A stretch of 61,708 bases of DNA from Iamia sp052038315. GTDB lineage: Bacteria; Actinomycetota; Acidimicrobiia; Acidimicrobiales; Iamiaceae. Each line of letters starts with the position of its first letter. Position 1 is the stretch's first letter. Both the position numbers and the translations under genes were made by a program. Shown here piece after piece: positions 16,556-24,479 of this stretch. The notes under the pieces are model-generated. The model saw nothing but the letters and a program-made list of their open reading frames with translations, was not told the DNA's origin and did no database searches. Where the stretch lies: assembly GCA_052038315.1 (NCBI GenBank), contig JBQGCF010000312.1:1-61708 (forward strand), in the 5' to 3' direction.

Positions 16556-17740
16556 CTAAGAGAACGGGAGTTGGACGAGTTCTCCGACACCTTCTGGACG
16601 CAGTTCCCCTGCAAGGGCTTCGTTCAACTCGAGACCAGCCTCAAGGCCTTCGGTGACAACCTCGATGGAGCCGGCCATCTCAGCCGTCGTTCCCTCGGCG
16701 CTGGGGTGGAGGATCATGACCTCGTCCAGCCCGAGCCCTTGGTCCTCCAGGACCTCATCGGCGTGCGTGGTGGCCACAACCTGACGACCAGTGGATCTCG
16801 AGGCGCGCGCGATGAGTGTCGGCAGTTGTCGCACGATGTCTTTGTGCAGTGATAATTCTGGTTCTTCCAGTAGGATCGGAGCGGACATTCCTCGCTTGTC
16901 CTGCAAGGACCACAGGAAGCCGATCAGACGCAAGGTTCCATCAGAGAAGTCGCCCTCGTCTTGTCGTGCTCCAACCTCGCGCCAGTGTTGATACCTAGCC
17001 TCAAGATGGGGTCTGCCATCCACGTCCTTGACGAGTTTGAGACTTTCCAACTGCGGCACTGCCAACTTCAGGGCGCGATTGATGGTTGCTAGGCGGGCGT
17101 CTCGGTCTCTGGCGCTGGTTCGAGCGACCACCGCGAGGAAGTCGGCTCCGTAGGGATCATCCGCTCGTTCCCCGCCTCTCTCCGGCTCTCGGATGAGCTG
17201 GGGCACGAGATGGAGATATGCGATGGCGGACAAGAACTCATTTACAGGACGAAAATCCTTATTGGCAACTACTTGCTCCAGGGCCGTTTGCGTGAGGCGT
17301 TCTTGGTCATCTTGATCAGAAGGATCCGGACGTTCGAGGACCATCTCACCGTTATGGGTGACCACTTCTTCCGTAACGATCGGCCGGCGTTTGCCACGTT
17401 GCTCTGATGTGAGGCTTAGGTCGTATGTCCATTGGTCCTCGCCGTCGGCACTTGAGATCTTGATCCGAATGGAGACCCTGCCCTTGTTGAAGCTGCGAGC
17501 AGCGAGGTTCCGAATGCGGCCCATTCCGCCACGATCGCGGGTCGCTTGCTGGAGACCGCCTCCGTCCACAGCGAGATCCCGCAGGAACCTGAGAGCGTCA
17601 AGCAGGTTTGACTTGCCTGCAGCGTTGGGGCCAAGGATGAAAAGGCGCTGTCCCACATCTACGTCGACCACCTTGAAGTTTCGCCAGTTGCGAAGTTCGA
17701 GGTGAGTCAGGCGAAGCGTCGCCTTCTTGGGGGTGGCCAC
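16556..17740 (-). CDS. RecF/AAA_21-type ATPase, likely defence-system sensor
   Basis: 394 residues. The N-terminal strand LTHLELRNWRNFKVVDVDVG and Walker A GPNAAGKSN (about residues 36-44) are typical of SMC/RecF-like overcoming ATPases. The signature-like SDGTLRLIGFLWSL comes next, then Walker B ILLEEPELSLH, with EE where DE is usual, and the H-loop VVATTHADEVLE. There is no long coiled coil and no fused TOPRIM; that part is encoded by the next gene. CAGGAT lies 6 nt before GTG 17740, close to the window's leaderless -10 pattern. Low G+C relative to neighbours and the DUF4276 partner suggest an acquired two-gene defence module. The target is unknown. Confidence 0.85.
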   Translation of the reverse strand: MATPKKATLRLTHLELRNWRNFKVVDVDVGQRLFILGPNAAGKSNLLDALRFLRDLAVDGGGLQQATRDRGGMGRIRNLAARSFNKGRVSIRIKISSADGEDQWTYDLSLTSEQRGKRRPIVTEEVVTHNGEMVLERPDPSDQDDQERLTQTALEQVVANKDFRPVNEFLSAIAYLHLVPQLIREPERGGERADDPYGADFLAVVARTSARDRDARLATINRALKLAVPQLESLKLVKDVDGRPHLEARYQHWREVGARQDEGDFSDGTLRLIGFLWSLQDKRGMSAPILLEEPELSLHKDIVRQLPTLIARASRSTGRQVVATTHADEVLEDQGLGLDEVMILHPSAEGTTAEMAGSIEVVTEGLEAGLELNEALAGELRPEGVGELVQLPFS

Positions 17741-17801
17741 GTCACCATCCTGACACAGGCAAGGAGACTTCCGATGAGTTGCGAGAGCGGCCTCGTCGAA
17801 C

Positions 17802-17828
17802 CGGCCTTGTGACTCGCGAGTCAGGCCG
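17802..17828. promoter_or_regulatory. Perfect palindrome within a longer inverted repeat upstream of the ATPase cassette
   Basis: TGACTCGCGAGTCA (17810-17823) is a perfect 14-bp palindrome. CGGCCT to its left pairs with AGGCCG to its right, giving a 12-bp stem with a 3-nt bulge. It lies 60-90 nt upstream of the ATPase start and could be an operator, the terminator-like edge of the island or a recombination scar. The rest of 17741-18016 (276 nt) shows no gene. Confidence 0.45.
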
Positions 17829-18016
17829 AGTCGGACGCCAGCGGTGCTCAGTTCGGCCAGACAGCGCAGATTGTCTGGTGGGATCGCCTCGGCGTTGACC
17901 CGCCATGGTGGGAGCGGGAAGGTCGTCCTGGGCTCTCGGAGACGTCTCGGCGAGATAGATGCTCTGCCGGGAGGTTCGGCGCTATGGAGGTGCTCTGGCC
18001 GTGATCAAGTTGTGTC

Positions 18017-18397
<381 letters not shown>

Positions 18398-18404
18398 GCC
18401 GACC

Positions 18405-18410
18405 ACCCTA
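18405..18410 (-). promoter_or_regulatory. -10 element (TAGGGT) of rnpB
   Basis: TAGGGT on the minus strand ends about 8 nt before the predicted 5' end of RNase P RNA. Because that end is fixed by the P1 helix, it also calibrates the spacing used to call leaderless starts elsewhere in the window. Confidence 0.55.
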
Positions 18411-18431
18411 GGCGGGCGGCCGGGGTGGGGT

Positions 18432-19349
18432 TCAGCCCTCGGTCTCCTCGGGAGCGCCGGCGTCGGAGCCCGAGTCGGGCGACTCGGGGCCCTCGTCGTC
18501 CTCCTGCTCCTCGCCCTCGGCCTCGGCGCCACCGGCGGCCTCGTCGCCGCTCGGGGCCGGCTCGGCCAGCGTGTCGCCGCCGTCCTGGCCGTTGGCGACC
18601 AGCATGTGGTCGGGCAGCCGGGCCGGGCCCGAGGTGTCGAGCACCGGGCCGTGGACGGCGTCGGCGCCGGTCGGGTCGAGCAGCAGGCCGATCAGGGCGC
18701 CGTGGCGGGCGGTGACCGCGCCGATGGCCATCAGGCCGGCGCGCAGCTCGGCGGTGGTGAGGGTCCCGGCGCCCCAGCCGTAGGTGCCGGCGGCCACGTC
18801 CTCCAGCGAGCGGGCGAAGAGCAGCACCGTGCGCTGGGTGGTGAGGTCCGGGAGCTGGGGCGTGACGACGCCCTCGAGGATGCCGTTGTTGGGCTGCGAG
18901 ACGGTGTCGCCGCCGGCCCGGGTGATCAGCTCGGCGAAGGCGTCGGCGTGGGCCTCGTGCCGGTCGCGGAGCAGCTCGAGGACCGCGGTGGTGGTCTCGT
19001 CGTAGGCGAGCGGCTCGGGCAGGGCCAGGTCGCCACCGCCGCCCAGGAGCGAGTCGTAGACCTCGACCATGGCCAGCTCGACGGTGCGGGCGGTCCGGAA
19101 GACGACGGCGTCGTTGGCCGCGCCGTCCTCGGGCGAGGTGGTCTGGGCCGGGGCGAAGGTCGTCTCGGTGGGCTCGGGCTCGGTCACGCCCGTCTCGCTG
19201 GGGGGCGTGGTCTCGTCGTCGCTGCAGGCGACGAGGGCGACGGCGGCCACCGCACCGGTGGCGCCCAGCCGCAGGAAGCCTCGGCGGTCGACCCCGGGGG
19301 TCTCGGCGGGCTGGTCGGTCGGCACGTCGGCAAAGGGCATCTCGGCCAC
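18432..19349 (-). CDS. Tat-exported ferritin-like domain lipoprotein (second of a tandem pair)
   Basis: 305 residues. A twin-arginine motif DRRGFLRLGATG precedes a hydrophobic stretch ending in lipobox-like VALVAC, so it is probably folded before export and lipid-anchored. A T/E/P linker leads to a four-helix ferritin-like domain (about 75-235): FRTARTVELAMVEVYDSLL, LLRDRHEAHADAFAELI, and LLFARSLEDVAAGTYGWG carry the spaced Glu and His expected for a di-iron bundle. The tail from about 240 is acidic low complexity. It starts 5 nt after the stop of the paralogue upstream. Function is unknown; ferroxidase or manganese-catalase-like activity is possible. Confidence 0.75.
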   Translation of the reverse strand: MAEMPFADVPTDQPAETPGVDRRGFLRLGATGAVAAVALVACSDDETTPPSETGVTEPEPTETTFAPAQTTSPEDGAANDAVVFRTARTVELAMVEVYDSLLGGGGDLALPEPLAYDETTTAVLELLRDRHEAHADAFAELITRAGGDTVSQPNNGILEGVVTPQLPDLTTQRTVLLFARSLEDVAAGTYGWGAGTLTTAELRAGLMAIGAVTARHGALIGLLLDPTGADAVHGPVLDTSGPARLPDHMLVANGQDGGDTLAEPAPSGDEAAGGAEAEGEEQEDDEGPESPDSGSDAGAPEETEG

Positions 19350-19354
19350 GGGGA

Positions 19355-20377
19355 TCAGCCCTCGCTCTCGGGGTCGTTGGCGCTGCCGCCGGCGTCGGTG
19401 GAACCGCCGTCACCGGCGCCGCCCCCGCTCTGCTCGGTGCCGTCCTCGGGGTTCTGCTCGGTCCCGGTGTCGGGGTCGGCCCCCTCGCCACCGGCGTTGC
19501 CCTCGGGCTCCTCGGACGGGGTCTGGCCGGGCACGTCCTCGGGCGAGGTGGTGCCGTCGGACGGGTAGGTGCCCTCGTCGAGGGCGCCGTCGGTGGTCTG
19601 CTCCTCGGGGACGATCTCCTCGAGCGGCACCGGCGTGGTGCCCATCAGGCCGAGCACCAGGGCGTGCTGGCCGACGACCGGGAGGGCGGTGGCGACCAGC
19701 TTGGCGTCGTTGGCGTCCTCCAGGTCGGCGAGGGCCTGGAGGTGGGTGGCGGCGATGCGCTCCTCGAGGTCCCGCAGGATGCCGAGCACGGCGCCCTCGT
19801 CGGTGGCGGTGCCGATGGCCCCGCGGACCTGGGCGACCAGCGACCCGTTGGGGAGGGCGACGGCCGTGGTGAGCAGGCCGTTCAGGGCGTTCGCCTGCTG
19901 CGAGTGGTGCGAGCCGAAGACCCGCAGGACCTCGACGACCGGCTCGGCCAGCGGCGGGACGGTGATCGACGGGAGGGTGGTGGTCGTCTCGGTGGACGCC
20001 TCCTCCTCGCCCTCGGCGCCGGTGTCCTCGTCGCCGGTGGCGGCGCGGTAGATCGTGGCGCCGGCCAGGGCGATGCCGGCGAGGAAGGTCAACCGCTCCT
20101 CGTCGGGCGTCAGCTCGACGGCGGGCTCCTCGGACTCGCCCTCGGTGCCCGGCTCGGTGGTGCCGGAGCTCCCGCCCGGCGACTCGCCGGTGCCGTCGTC
20201 GGAGGCGTCACCGGTCCCACCGTCCTCCCCCTCCTCCTGGGCGAAGGCCCGGAGCGGGGCGACCTGGGTGCCGATGGCCGCCGCGGCGCCGCCGATGGCC
20301 AGCTTCTTCAGGAAGGCCCGTCGAGTGGCGTCCGGATCGACGTCCACGCCGGGCTGAGGAAGAGGTGAGTCCAGCAC
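19355..20377 (-). CDS. Tat-exported ferritin-like domain protein (first of a tandem pair)
   Basis: 340 residues from GTG 20377, chosen because AGAAAGG lies about 6 nt upstream and the longer frame lacks a plausible signal. The Tat signal TRRAFLKKLAIGGAA ends with an ALA/AFA-type cleavage site (PLRAFAQ). An acidic Gly/Ser/Glu linker (about 50-105) precedes a ferritin-like helical bundle (VVEVLRVFGSHHSQQANAL, ILRDLEERIAATHLQALADLED, KLVATALPVVGQHALVLG) with Glu and His in bundle positions. The last 90 residues are acidic low complexity (P/E/D/G). It shares architecture with the next gene, pointing to an ancient tandem duplication and perhaps a heteromeric complex. Confidence 0.75.
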   Translation of the reverse strand: MLDSPLPQPGVDVDPDATRRAFLKKLAIGGAAAAIGTQVAPLRAFAQEEGEDGGTGDASDDGTGESPGGSSGTTEPGTEGESEEPAVELTPDEERLTFLAGIALAGATIYRAATGDEDTGAEGEEEASTETTTTLPSITVPPLAEPVVEVLRVFGSHHSQQANALNGLLTTAVALPNGSLVAQVRGAIGTATDEGAVLGILRDLEERIAATHLQALADLEDANDAKLVATALPVVGQHALVLGLMGTTPVPLEEIVPEEQTTDGALDEGTYPSDGTTSPEDVPGQTPSEEPEGNAGGEGADPDTGTEQNPEDGTEQSGGGAGDGGSTDAGGSANDPESEG

Positions 20378-20409
20378 GAAGGCCCTTTCTAGTGCGGAGT
20401 CGCGATCGC

Positions 20410-21861
20410 TCAGAAGTCGAGGCTCGACAGGTCGGGGTGCCACCGCTCGGCACGCCGGATCGCCTCCGCCCAGCGCTCCCGGTCGAGGGGCTCGCCGGGC
20501 TCGACGACCTCACGGGGCGCCCACAGGGCGGCCAGCTCGTCGGTGCCGCCCCAGAGCCCCACGGCCAGCCCGGCCAGGTGGGCGGCGCCGAGGGTGGTGG
20601 CCTCCCGCTCCGGCGAGACCTCGACCGGGCGCTGGGTGGCGTCGGCCAGAGCCTGGACGAACGTCGGGTTGTCGCTCATGCCGCCGTCGATGCGCAGGGC
20701 GTCGATCGAGCAGCCGCCGTCGGCCTCGGCCGCCTCCAGCAGGTCGGCGCCCCGGTGGGCGACCCCCTCCAGCACGGCCCGGACGATCTGGGGCCGGCCC
20801 GAGCCCCTGCTGATGCCGAGGAGCGTGCCCCGGGCGCCGTAGTCCCACTTGGGGGCGCCCAGGCCGAGCAGGGCGGGGACGTACCAGACGCCGCCGGTGT
20901 CCTCCGCCTGCGCCGCCACCGAGTGGGACTCGGCGGCGTCGGCGATCAGGCCGAGGTCGTCGCGCAGCCACTCGACGTTGGTGCCGGCCGAGAGCATGGC
21001 CGCCTCGACGCCCCAGCCGACATCGCCGTCGCGGCCCATGGTGACGATCGGGAAGCCGCCGTGGGGGCCCCGGGCGGCGAAGTCGGGCCGTCGGTCGACG
21101 CAGACGTCGAGCATGCCGCCGGTGCCGAAGGTGGCCTTGGCCTGGCCGGGGGCGAAGCAGCCCTGGCCGATCAGCGACGCCTGCTGGTCCCCGGCGATGC
21201 CGGCGATCGGCGGGGCGCCGTCGAGGGCGGTGGCGTGGCCGACGATGCCGGTCGAGTCGACGACGGTCGGCAGGGCGGACCGGGGGATGCGCAGCTTCTC
21301 GAGCAGCTCGTCGGACCAGTCGGTGACGTCGACGGTGCGGAGGCCGGTCAGGGCTGCGTTGGTCGGGTCGGTGACGTGGAGGGCGCCCTCGGACAGCGTC
21401 CACGCCACCCAGGAGTCGACCGTGCCGACGCACAGGTCCCGGCTGCGATCGGGGTCGACCCGGTCGAGGACGTCCTGGGCCTTGGTGGCCGACAGGTTGG
21501 GGGCCAGGCGGATGCCCTCGGCGGCCAGGACGAGGCAGGTGCCGATCGTCCGCAGGTCCTGCCAGCCCAGCCCGGCGGCGACCGGCTCGCCGGTGGCCCG
21601 GTCCCAGACGAGCGTCGAGGCCCGCTGGTTGGTGATGCCCACCGCGTCGACCGGCCCGCCGGCGGCCAGGGCGGCGGAGGCCAGCTCGAGCACCGCGGCG
21701 GCCATCACCGCGCCGTCGAACTCGACCAGCCCGGGCGCCGGCGAGTCGGGGAGGAGGGGCCGGCTGTGGACGTGGCCCACGGTCGAGGCCCGATCGACGA
21801 CCGCGGCCCGGAGGCTGCTGGTGCCGACGTCGATGACGAGGATGCGGCCGTGGAGGGACAT
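20410..21861 (-). CDS. FGGY-family carbohydrate kinase, glycerol-kinase-like
   Basis: 483 residues from ATG 21861, preceded by GGAG at normal spacing. The N-terminal ATPase loop VIDVGTSSLRAAVVD, the substrate segment FDGAVMAAAVLEL, the first FGGY block IAGIAGDQQASLIGQG, and the second block RIDGGMSDNPTFVQALAD with SPEREATTLGAAHLAGLA are all present. Glycerol is the likely substrate given the nearby glpD, but other polyols cannot be excluded. The gene lies downstream of the AGPS-like oxidase and a small membrane protein on the same strand. The ferritin-like genes follow 32 nt later and may be in the same transcript. Confidence 0.88.
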   Translation of the reverse strand: MSLHGRILVIDVGTSSLRAAVVDRASTVGHVHSRPLLPDSPAPGLVEFDGAVMAAAVLELASAALAAGGPVDAVGITNQRASTLVWDRATGEPVAAGLGWQDLRTIGTCLVLAAEGIRLAPNLSATKAQDVLDRVDPDRSRDLCVGTVDSWVAWTLSEGALHVTDPTNAALTGLRTVDVTDWSDELLEKLRIPRSALPTVVDSTGIVGHATALDGAPPIAGIAGDQQASLIGQGCFAPGQAKATFGTGGMLDVCVDRRPDFAARGPHGGFPIVTMGRDGDVGWGVEAAMLSAGTNVEWLRDDLGLIADAAESHSVAAQAEDTGGVWYVPALLGLGAPKWDYGARGTLLGISRGSGRPQIVRAVLEGVAHRGADLLEAAEADGGCSIDALRIDGGMSDNPTFVQALADATQRPVEVSPEREATTLGAAHLAGLAVGLWGGTDELAALWAPREVVEPGEPLDRERWAEAIRRAERWHPDLSSLDF

Positions 21862-21880
21862 CGGGGCTCCTAGCGACGGG

Positions 21881-22267
21881 CTAGCGGGACGGGGCCCGCT
21901 CGGTGCGGGCGAGGAGGCCGCCGGCACAACCGGCCAGGGCGGCGACGAGGGCGGTGGCGACCCAGGTCAGGGGGTTGAGGTCGTCCCCCCGGACCAGGGT
22001 GGTGACGATCCCGACGGCCTGGACCAGCACGGCGCAGGCCAGCCCGGCGACGGCGCAGGTGGCCATGGCGGCGGTCGGCACGAGGCGGCGGACGACCCAC
22101 CCGGCGAAGCAGAACCCGAGGATCTGCACAACGGCGATGGCGATGGCCGGGCCGCCCGACAGGTCGCCGTCGTCGTCGGCCAGCACGAACCCGGCGACGG
22201 CGGCGGGCACGACGAACACCAGCCCGTTGAGGGCGGCCTTGCCGGCGAGGGGGAGGTCGATGCTCAC
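21881..22267 (-). CDS. Small four-helix membrane protein (TIGR04086-like)
   Basis: 128 residues from GTG 22267, which overlaps the TGA of the upstream oxidase (GTGA). Four hydrophobic segments are visible (LNGLVFVVPAAVAGFVL, IAIAVVQILGFCFAGWVV, MATCAVAGLACAVLVQAVG, WVATALVAALAGCAGGLLA). No catalytic motif. Its position between the AGPS-like enzyme and the FGGY kinase suggests a membrane-associated accessory role in this pathway, but that is inference. Confidence 0.75.
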   Translation of the reverse strand: MSIDLPLAGKAALNGLVFVVPAAVAGFVLADDDGDLSGGPAIAIAVVQILGFCFAGWVVRRLVPTAAMATCAVAGLACAVLVQAVGIVTTLVRGDDLNPLTWVATALVAALAGCAGGLLARTERAPSR

Positions 22268-23784
22268 CAGTCGGCGGGCGAGCCGAAGGGGGAGGGCAGG
22301 CCGAGCTTGCCGGGGTTGAGGATGCCGTGCGGGTCGAGGGCCGCCTTGGTCGCGGCCAGCACGTCGAAGGCCGGCCCCAGCGCCTCCCGCACGAAGCGGG
22401 CCCGGTTGAGCCCGACGCCGTGGTGGTGGCTGAGCGACCCGCCGTTGGCCAGCACCGCCGAGGTGCCCGCGTCCCACGCCGCCCGGTAGTAGGCGGTGCG
22501 CGCCTCCAGCGACGCCCCGTCACCGGGGTTGGCCGCGAAGGTGAAGTAGAGGCAGCCGCCGTCGAGGTAGCTGTGCGACTGGTGGGCGCTGGCCACGAGC
22601 GTGCCCTCGACGCCCCGGATGGCCTCGGTGGCGGCGGCGTAGATGCGGGGCAGGTCGGCCCAGCGGCCGGTGATCTCCATGGTGTCGACCACGTAGCCCC
22701 GGCTGATCAGGGCCTCCAGGGCGGCGACGTCGTTGCGCTTGCCCAGCCAGTGGTCGACCAGCCCGACGTCGATCGGCACCGAGTCGGCGGCGCACTCCTC
22801 GTCGACGACCTTCATGCCCGCCTCGACCAGGGCCTCGTCGCCCTCGTCGAGCACGAGCAGGTCGTGGGTGCCCTCGGTGCCGTGGTTGCGGTTCGACTCG
22901 ATGTCGTCGTAGAGCCGGAGGACGGCCGGCGTGGCGCCCCGGCGGAGGATGCGGCGCATGGCGTCGAGGGCGGCGTCGAAGGTGGCGAAGCCGTAGGCCG
23001 CCTTGGCCACGTGGGGGGCGAGCGGGTGGGCCTTGAGCCGGACCCCGGTGATCACGCCGAGGGTGCCCTCGGAGCCGACGAACAGCTGGGTCAGGTCGGG
23101 GCCGGCGGCCTGGCGGGGCTGGCCGCCGGTGGTGATCGTGCGCCCGTCGGCCAGGACGACGTCGAGGCCGTGGACGATGTCCTCGATCTTCCCGTAGCGC
23201 GTCGAGTACTGGCCGGCGCCGCGGCAGGCGACCCAGCCGCCGACGGTGGCCAGGGCCATCGACTGGGGCCAGTGCCCGACGGTGAGCCCGTGGGTGGCCT
23301 GGAGCTCCTCCTCGAACAGGTCGCCGAAGGTGCCCGGGGCGACGTCGACCACCAGCGAGGAGTCGTCGACGTCGCGGATGCCCGACAGCGCGGTGGTGTC
23401 GAGCACGACGCCCCCGAACACCGGGACCGACGCCCCGCAGACACCGCTGCGGCCGCCGGCGGTGGTCAACGGCACCTTGGCCTCGTGGCAGGCGGCGACC
23501 ACGGCCGCCACCTCCTCGGTGCTGCCCGGGCGGGCCACGACGGCGGCCCGGGCCGCCACCTGGTTCTCGGTGGCCCAGACCATCGCCAGCGGCCACCAGT
23601 CCCGGCTGGCCTCGGCGGTGGTGGCCGGGTCGGTGGTGACCTCGGCGCACACGCCGGCCAGGCGCTCGACGAAGCCGTCCGGCAGCTCGACGGCGCCCCC
23701 CAGCCGGGCCGTGGCCTCGGCAGCATCGCCGGCCAGGGCGATGGGCGGCGTGGGCGTACCGGGCGCGGGTCGGAGGTCCGTCAC
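22264..23784 (-). CDS. FAD-linked oxidase of the alkyldihydroxyacetonephosphate-synthase type
   Basis: 506 residues. The FAD-binding PCMH domain (about 80-260) has VPLTTAGGRSGVCGASVPV and LFVGSEGTLGVIT. The C-terminal cap carries SAHQSHSYLDGGCLYFTF and SLSHHHGVGLNRA, the histidine-rich active-site motif that separates AGPS-like proteins from glycolate oxidases. In eukaryotes AGPS makes the ether bond of ether lipids; the bacterial homologues have uncertain substrates. In M. tuberculosis a homologue (Rv2251) lies beside a glpD gene, as here. TAGGGT 8 nt before GTG 23784 marks a leaderless start. Confidence 0.88.
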   Translation of the reverse strand: MTDLRPAPGTPTPPIALAGDAAEATARLGGAVELPDGFVERLAGVCAEVTTDPATTAEASRDWWPLAMVWATENQVAARAAVVARPGSTEEVAAVVAACHEAKVPLTTAGGRSGVCGASVPVFGGVVLDTTALSGIRDVDDSSLVVDVAPGTFGDLFEEELQATHGLTVGHWPQSMALATVGGWVACRGAGQYSTRYGKIEDIVHGLDVVLADGRTITTGGQPRQAAGPDLTQLFVGSEGTLGVITGVRLKAHPLAPHVAKAAYGFATFDAALDAMRRILRRGATPAVLRLYDDIESNRNHGTEGTHDLLVLDEGDEALVEAGMKVVDEECAADSVPIDVGLVDHWLGKRNDVAALEALISRGYVVDTMEITGRWADLPRIYAAATEAIRGVEGTLVASAHQSHSYLDGGCLYFTFAANPGDGASLEARTAYYRAAWDAGTSAVLANGGSLSHHHGVGLNRARFVREALGPAFDVLAATKAALDPHGILNPGKLGLPSPFGSPADW

Positions 23785-23792
23785 GGCCGGGG

Positions 23793-23798
23793 ACCCTA
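23793..23798 (-). promoter_or_regulatory. -10 element (TAGGGT), leaderless oxidase promoter
   Basis: TAGGGT on the minus strand, 8 nt before the GTG of the AGPS-like gene. The GTG of the divergent membrane-protein gene lies one base beyond it. Confidence 0.5.
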
Positions 23799-24458
23799 GT
23801 GAGCGCGCCTCAACCGGGCCGGGGCCGAGCCGATGGTCGACGGGTGGAGCCCCTCGCCGTGACCGGACCGGAGGAGCCCGACGGCCCGACCAGCTCGCTC
23901 GTGTCCCGCATCGCCTTCGGGCTGACGGCGGCGGGGTCGGTGCTGGTGCTGTGGGGGATCAGCAGCCCGTTCCAGGAGCTGGCGGCGCTGGTCGTCGGGG
24001 GTGCGGCGCTGGTCGTCGCCGCCGTCCTCTGGGTCGTGGCCGTGGGCAAGGCGGTGCTCGACGTCTTCCGGGACCGGGGCGACCCCCGCTGGCGCTGGAT
24101 CAGCTGGACCCTGGGCCTCGTCGTGCTGACCACCGTCCTGGTGATGGGCAACGTGCCCTTCCGGGCCCGGTTCGCCCACAGCCGGTCGGACCTGGCGGCG
24201 GTGGCTGCCACCGCCGAGCCGGGGCTGGAGGCCGACGAGGTGCGGGACATCAGCGGCCCCCGGCGGGTCGGGACGCTCGAGGTGGAGTGGATCCGCCAGC
24301 AGGGCGACGCCGTCGTCTTCGCCACCGAGGTCGAGCGCTTCGGCCCCCTCGGCTTCCTCTACCTGCCGCAGGGCTCCTCGATGCCGGTCGACATCGGCGG
24401 TTCGACGTCGAGCGTCTCGCCCATGGGCGACGGCTGGTACTGGTGGCGCGCCCTCTGA
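23799..24458 (+). CDS. Membrane protein of unknown function, 219 aa
   Basis: Three predicted membrane helices lie in the N-terminal half (about residues 36-55, 60-84 and 98-117: IAFGLTAAGSVLVLWGI, LAALVVGGAALVVAAVLWVV, ISWTLGLVVLTTVLVMG). A soluble domain of about 95 residues follows, probably outside the membrane, with strand-rich segments (RVGTLEVEWIRQQGDAVVFATEV). No family recognised. GTG 23799 gives the longest form; GTG 23844 and GTG 23859 are alternatives and no Shine-Dalgarno sequence settles it. It is divergent from the AGPS-like gene and convergent with glpD. Confidence 0.6.
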   Translation: MSAPQPGRGRADGRRVEPLAVTGPEEPDGPTSSLVSRIAFGLTAAGSVLVLWGISSPFQELAALVVGGAALVVAAVLWVVAVGKAVLDVFRDRGDPRWRWISWTLGLVVLTTVLVMGNVPFRARFAHSRSDLAAVAATAEPGLEADEVRDISGPRRVGTLEVEWIRQQGDAVVFATEVERFGPLGFLYLPQGSSMPVDIGGSTSSVSPMGDGWYWWRAL

Positions 24459-24479
24459 GCCGAGCGCCCCGTCCCGCCC

